Below, piece by piece: positions 31,391 through 32,337 of a DNA stretch of 32,337 bases. The position numbers were made by a program, and so were the translations under genes. The first letter of the stretch is position 1, and every line of letters starts with the position of its first letter. Origin of the DNA: CAYLLD01 sp964425135. GTDB taxonomy: Bacteria; Pseudomonadota; Alphaproteobacteria; Rhodobacterales; Rhodobacteraceae. Location of the stretch: positions 1 through 32,337 of the forward strand of contig CAYRKW010000036.1 in NCBI GenBank assembly GCA_964425135.1. The letters are read 5' to 3'. The notes under the pieces are model-generated. The model searched no databases. It had not been told where the DNA came from and was given only the letters and a program-made list of their open reading frames with translations.

Positions 31391-32337
31391 ATGAGAAGGC
31401 TCGCCCTGTCGATTGCCGCAATAGTGCTCACAGCGCCTATGGCGCTGGGGCAGGCGGGACCGGATTTCTGGAAACACGAATGGCCGCAAACGGATTTTGA
31501 ACAGACTTCCGTCGAGTTCATCGAAATCCTGTCCGGCGGCCCGCCCAAGGACGGCATCCCCGCGCTCGATGGTGCGGAGTTTCTGCCCGCCAGCCAGGAC
31601 GTTAAGATCGCGGATATGGAGCCGGTCGTCACGGTCGAGCTGGACGGCTACGCGCCGCGCACCTATCCCATCCGGTATCTCACATGGCATGAGATCGTAA
31701 ACGACCGCATCGGCGATATCCCCGTCTCCGTCACCTTCTGCCCTTTGTGCAATTCGGCCATCGTCTTCGACGGGCGCACGGAGGCGGGCGAGCTGACCTT
31801 TGGTGTTTCGGGCAAACTGCGCTTTTCGGACATGATCATGTACGATCGCCAAACCGAAAGCTGGTGGCAGCAATTCAACGGCGAGGCCATCGTCGGCTCG
31901 CTACTGGGCACCAAACTGACGACCTTGCCGACATGGATGGAGAGTTTTGCCGAATACAAAGCCCGCAATCCCGAAGGGCTGGTGATGCAACAACCCGGCG
32001 CCCTGCGCCCTTACGGAACAAACCCATACGTGAACTACGACAGCTCCCGCCGCCCGTTCCTCTATAGCGGCGAGGTTCCACCCCATGATATCGAGCCACT
32101 CTCCCGCGTCCTGCGCATCGAAAGCACCGCCTGGCCGCTGGAGCGTCTGTCGCAAGCAGGTGAGATCACCGAAGACGGCTACCGCATCACATGGAACGCC
32201 GGACAAGCCTCCGCGCTCGACAAACGCGAGATCGCCCAAAGCCGAGACATAGGCACCATCCGCGTCTTCGACGCCGCCTCCGGCGATCCGGTCCCGCATG
32301 AGGTGGTCTTCGCTTTTGCCTTCCATGCATTTGAGCC
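31391..32337 (+). CDS. DUF3179-family exported protein (C-terminus cut by window edge)
   Basis: The frame is open from ATG 31391 (GTGGAGA upstream) to the window end, 315 codons. The N-terminus MRRLALSIAAIVLTAPMALG is a signal sequence with cleavage near residue 20. The mature part has the DUF3179 mark VTFCPLCNSAIVFDG (the CxxC-like pair Cys-Pro-Leu-Cys), then YDRQTESWWQQFNGEAIVG. The biochemical role of the family is unknown, though a metal- or disulfide-related function has been suggested by the cysteine pair (inference). It begins 73 bases after the periplasmic cyclophilin and may be in its transcript. Confidence 0.88.
   Translation, partial: MRRLALSIAAIVLTAPMALGQAGPDFWKHEWPQTDFEQTSVEFIEILSGGPPKDGIPALDGAEFLPASQDVKIADMEPVVTVELDGYAPRTYPIRYLTWHEIVNDRIGDIPVSVTFCPLCNSAIVFDGRTEAGELTFGVSGKLRFSDMIMYDRQTESWWQQFNGEAIVGSLLGTKLTTLPTWMESFAEYKARNPEGLVMQQPGALRPYGTNPYVNYDSSRRPFLYSGEVPPHDIEPLSRVLRIESTAWPLERLSQAGEITEDGYRITWNAGQASALDKREIAQSRDIGTIRVFDAASGDPVPHEVVFAFAFHAFE

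Noticed and set aside
1..32337. tRNA genes, rRNA, CRISPR arrays, insertion sequences, prophage or integrase genes
   Set aside because: None found on reading the intergenic regions and gene products; no cloverleaf, spaced repeats, transposase or attachment site could be supported.

Overview
The window looks like chromosomal DNA of a Rhodobacterales alphaproteobacterium, most likely of the Roseobacter group. The reasons are a SciP-type regulator beside the master cell-cycle regulator CtrA, a DmdA-like protein of the DMSP demethylase family, fused core alphaproteobacterial gene sets, fairly high G+C with G/C-rich third codon positions, and an alphaproteobacterial LexA box (GTTC-N7-GTTC). Ten Ns inside gyrA mark an assembly gap. 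No tRNA, rRNA, CRISPR array, transposase, integrase or phage gene was seen, so this is mostly an ordinary housekeeping region.

Layout. 1-5 kb: a DmdA-like gene cut by the window edge, divergent from gltX; a small membrane protein with a clear terminator; a methyltransferase whose start is problematic; a gamma-glutamylcyclotransferase-like gene and a secreted CAP-domain protein. 5-9 kb: an M48 metalloprotease, an M20 dipeptidase and mnmA, all on the minus strand. 9.2-10.5 kb: sciP then ctrA, with a perfect inverted repeat just before the ctrA ribosome binding site. 10.5-15.1 kb: a nested palindromic element, then ligA and recG. 15.1-15.6 kb: a 40-residue membrane peptide behind what looks like an SOS promoter, ending in an intrinsic terminator. 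15.5-19.8 kb: an IscU-like scaffold divergent from hisI; a methyltransferase overlapping gluQRS; a GNAT acetyltransferase overlapping trmFO. 19.9-23.2 kb: gyrA and ssb. 23.4-27 kb: a lytic transglycosylase and uvrA, separated by a pair of perfect inverted DnaA boxes and a near-consensus LexA box. 27-32.3 kb: an unknown secreted protein, a short RTX-type calcium-binding protein with a switch-like leader, a CBS-pair protein, coaD, a cytoplasmic/periplasmic cyclophilin pair and a DUF3179 protein cut by the edge.

Two themes link the genes. One is DNA replication and repair (ligA, recG, gyrA, ssb, uvrA, the LexA-like sites and DnaA boxes) next to cell-cycle control (sciP, ctrA). The other is tRNA charging and modification (gltX, gluQRS, mnmA, trmFO). 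The most interesting candidate is the 40-residue membrane peptide at 15211-15333. Its promoter is flanked by one perfect and one near-perfect LexA half-site pair, which suggests a DNA-damage-induced membrane peptide that could act like the Caulobacter division inhibitor SidA; that function is inference only.
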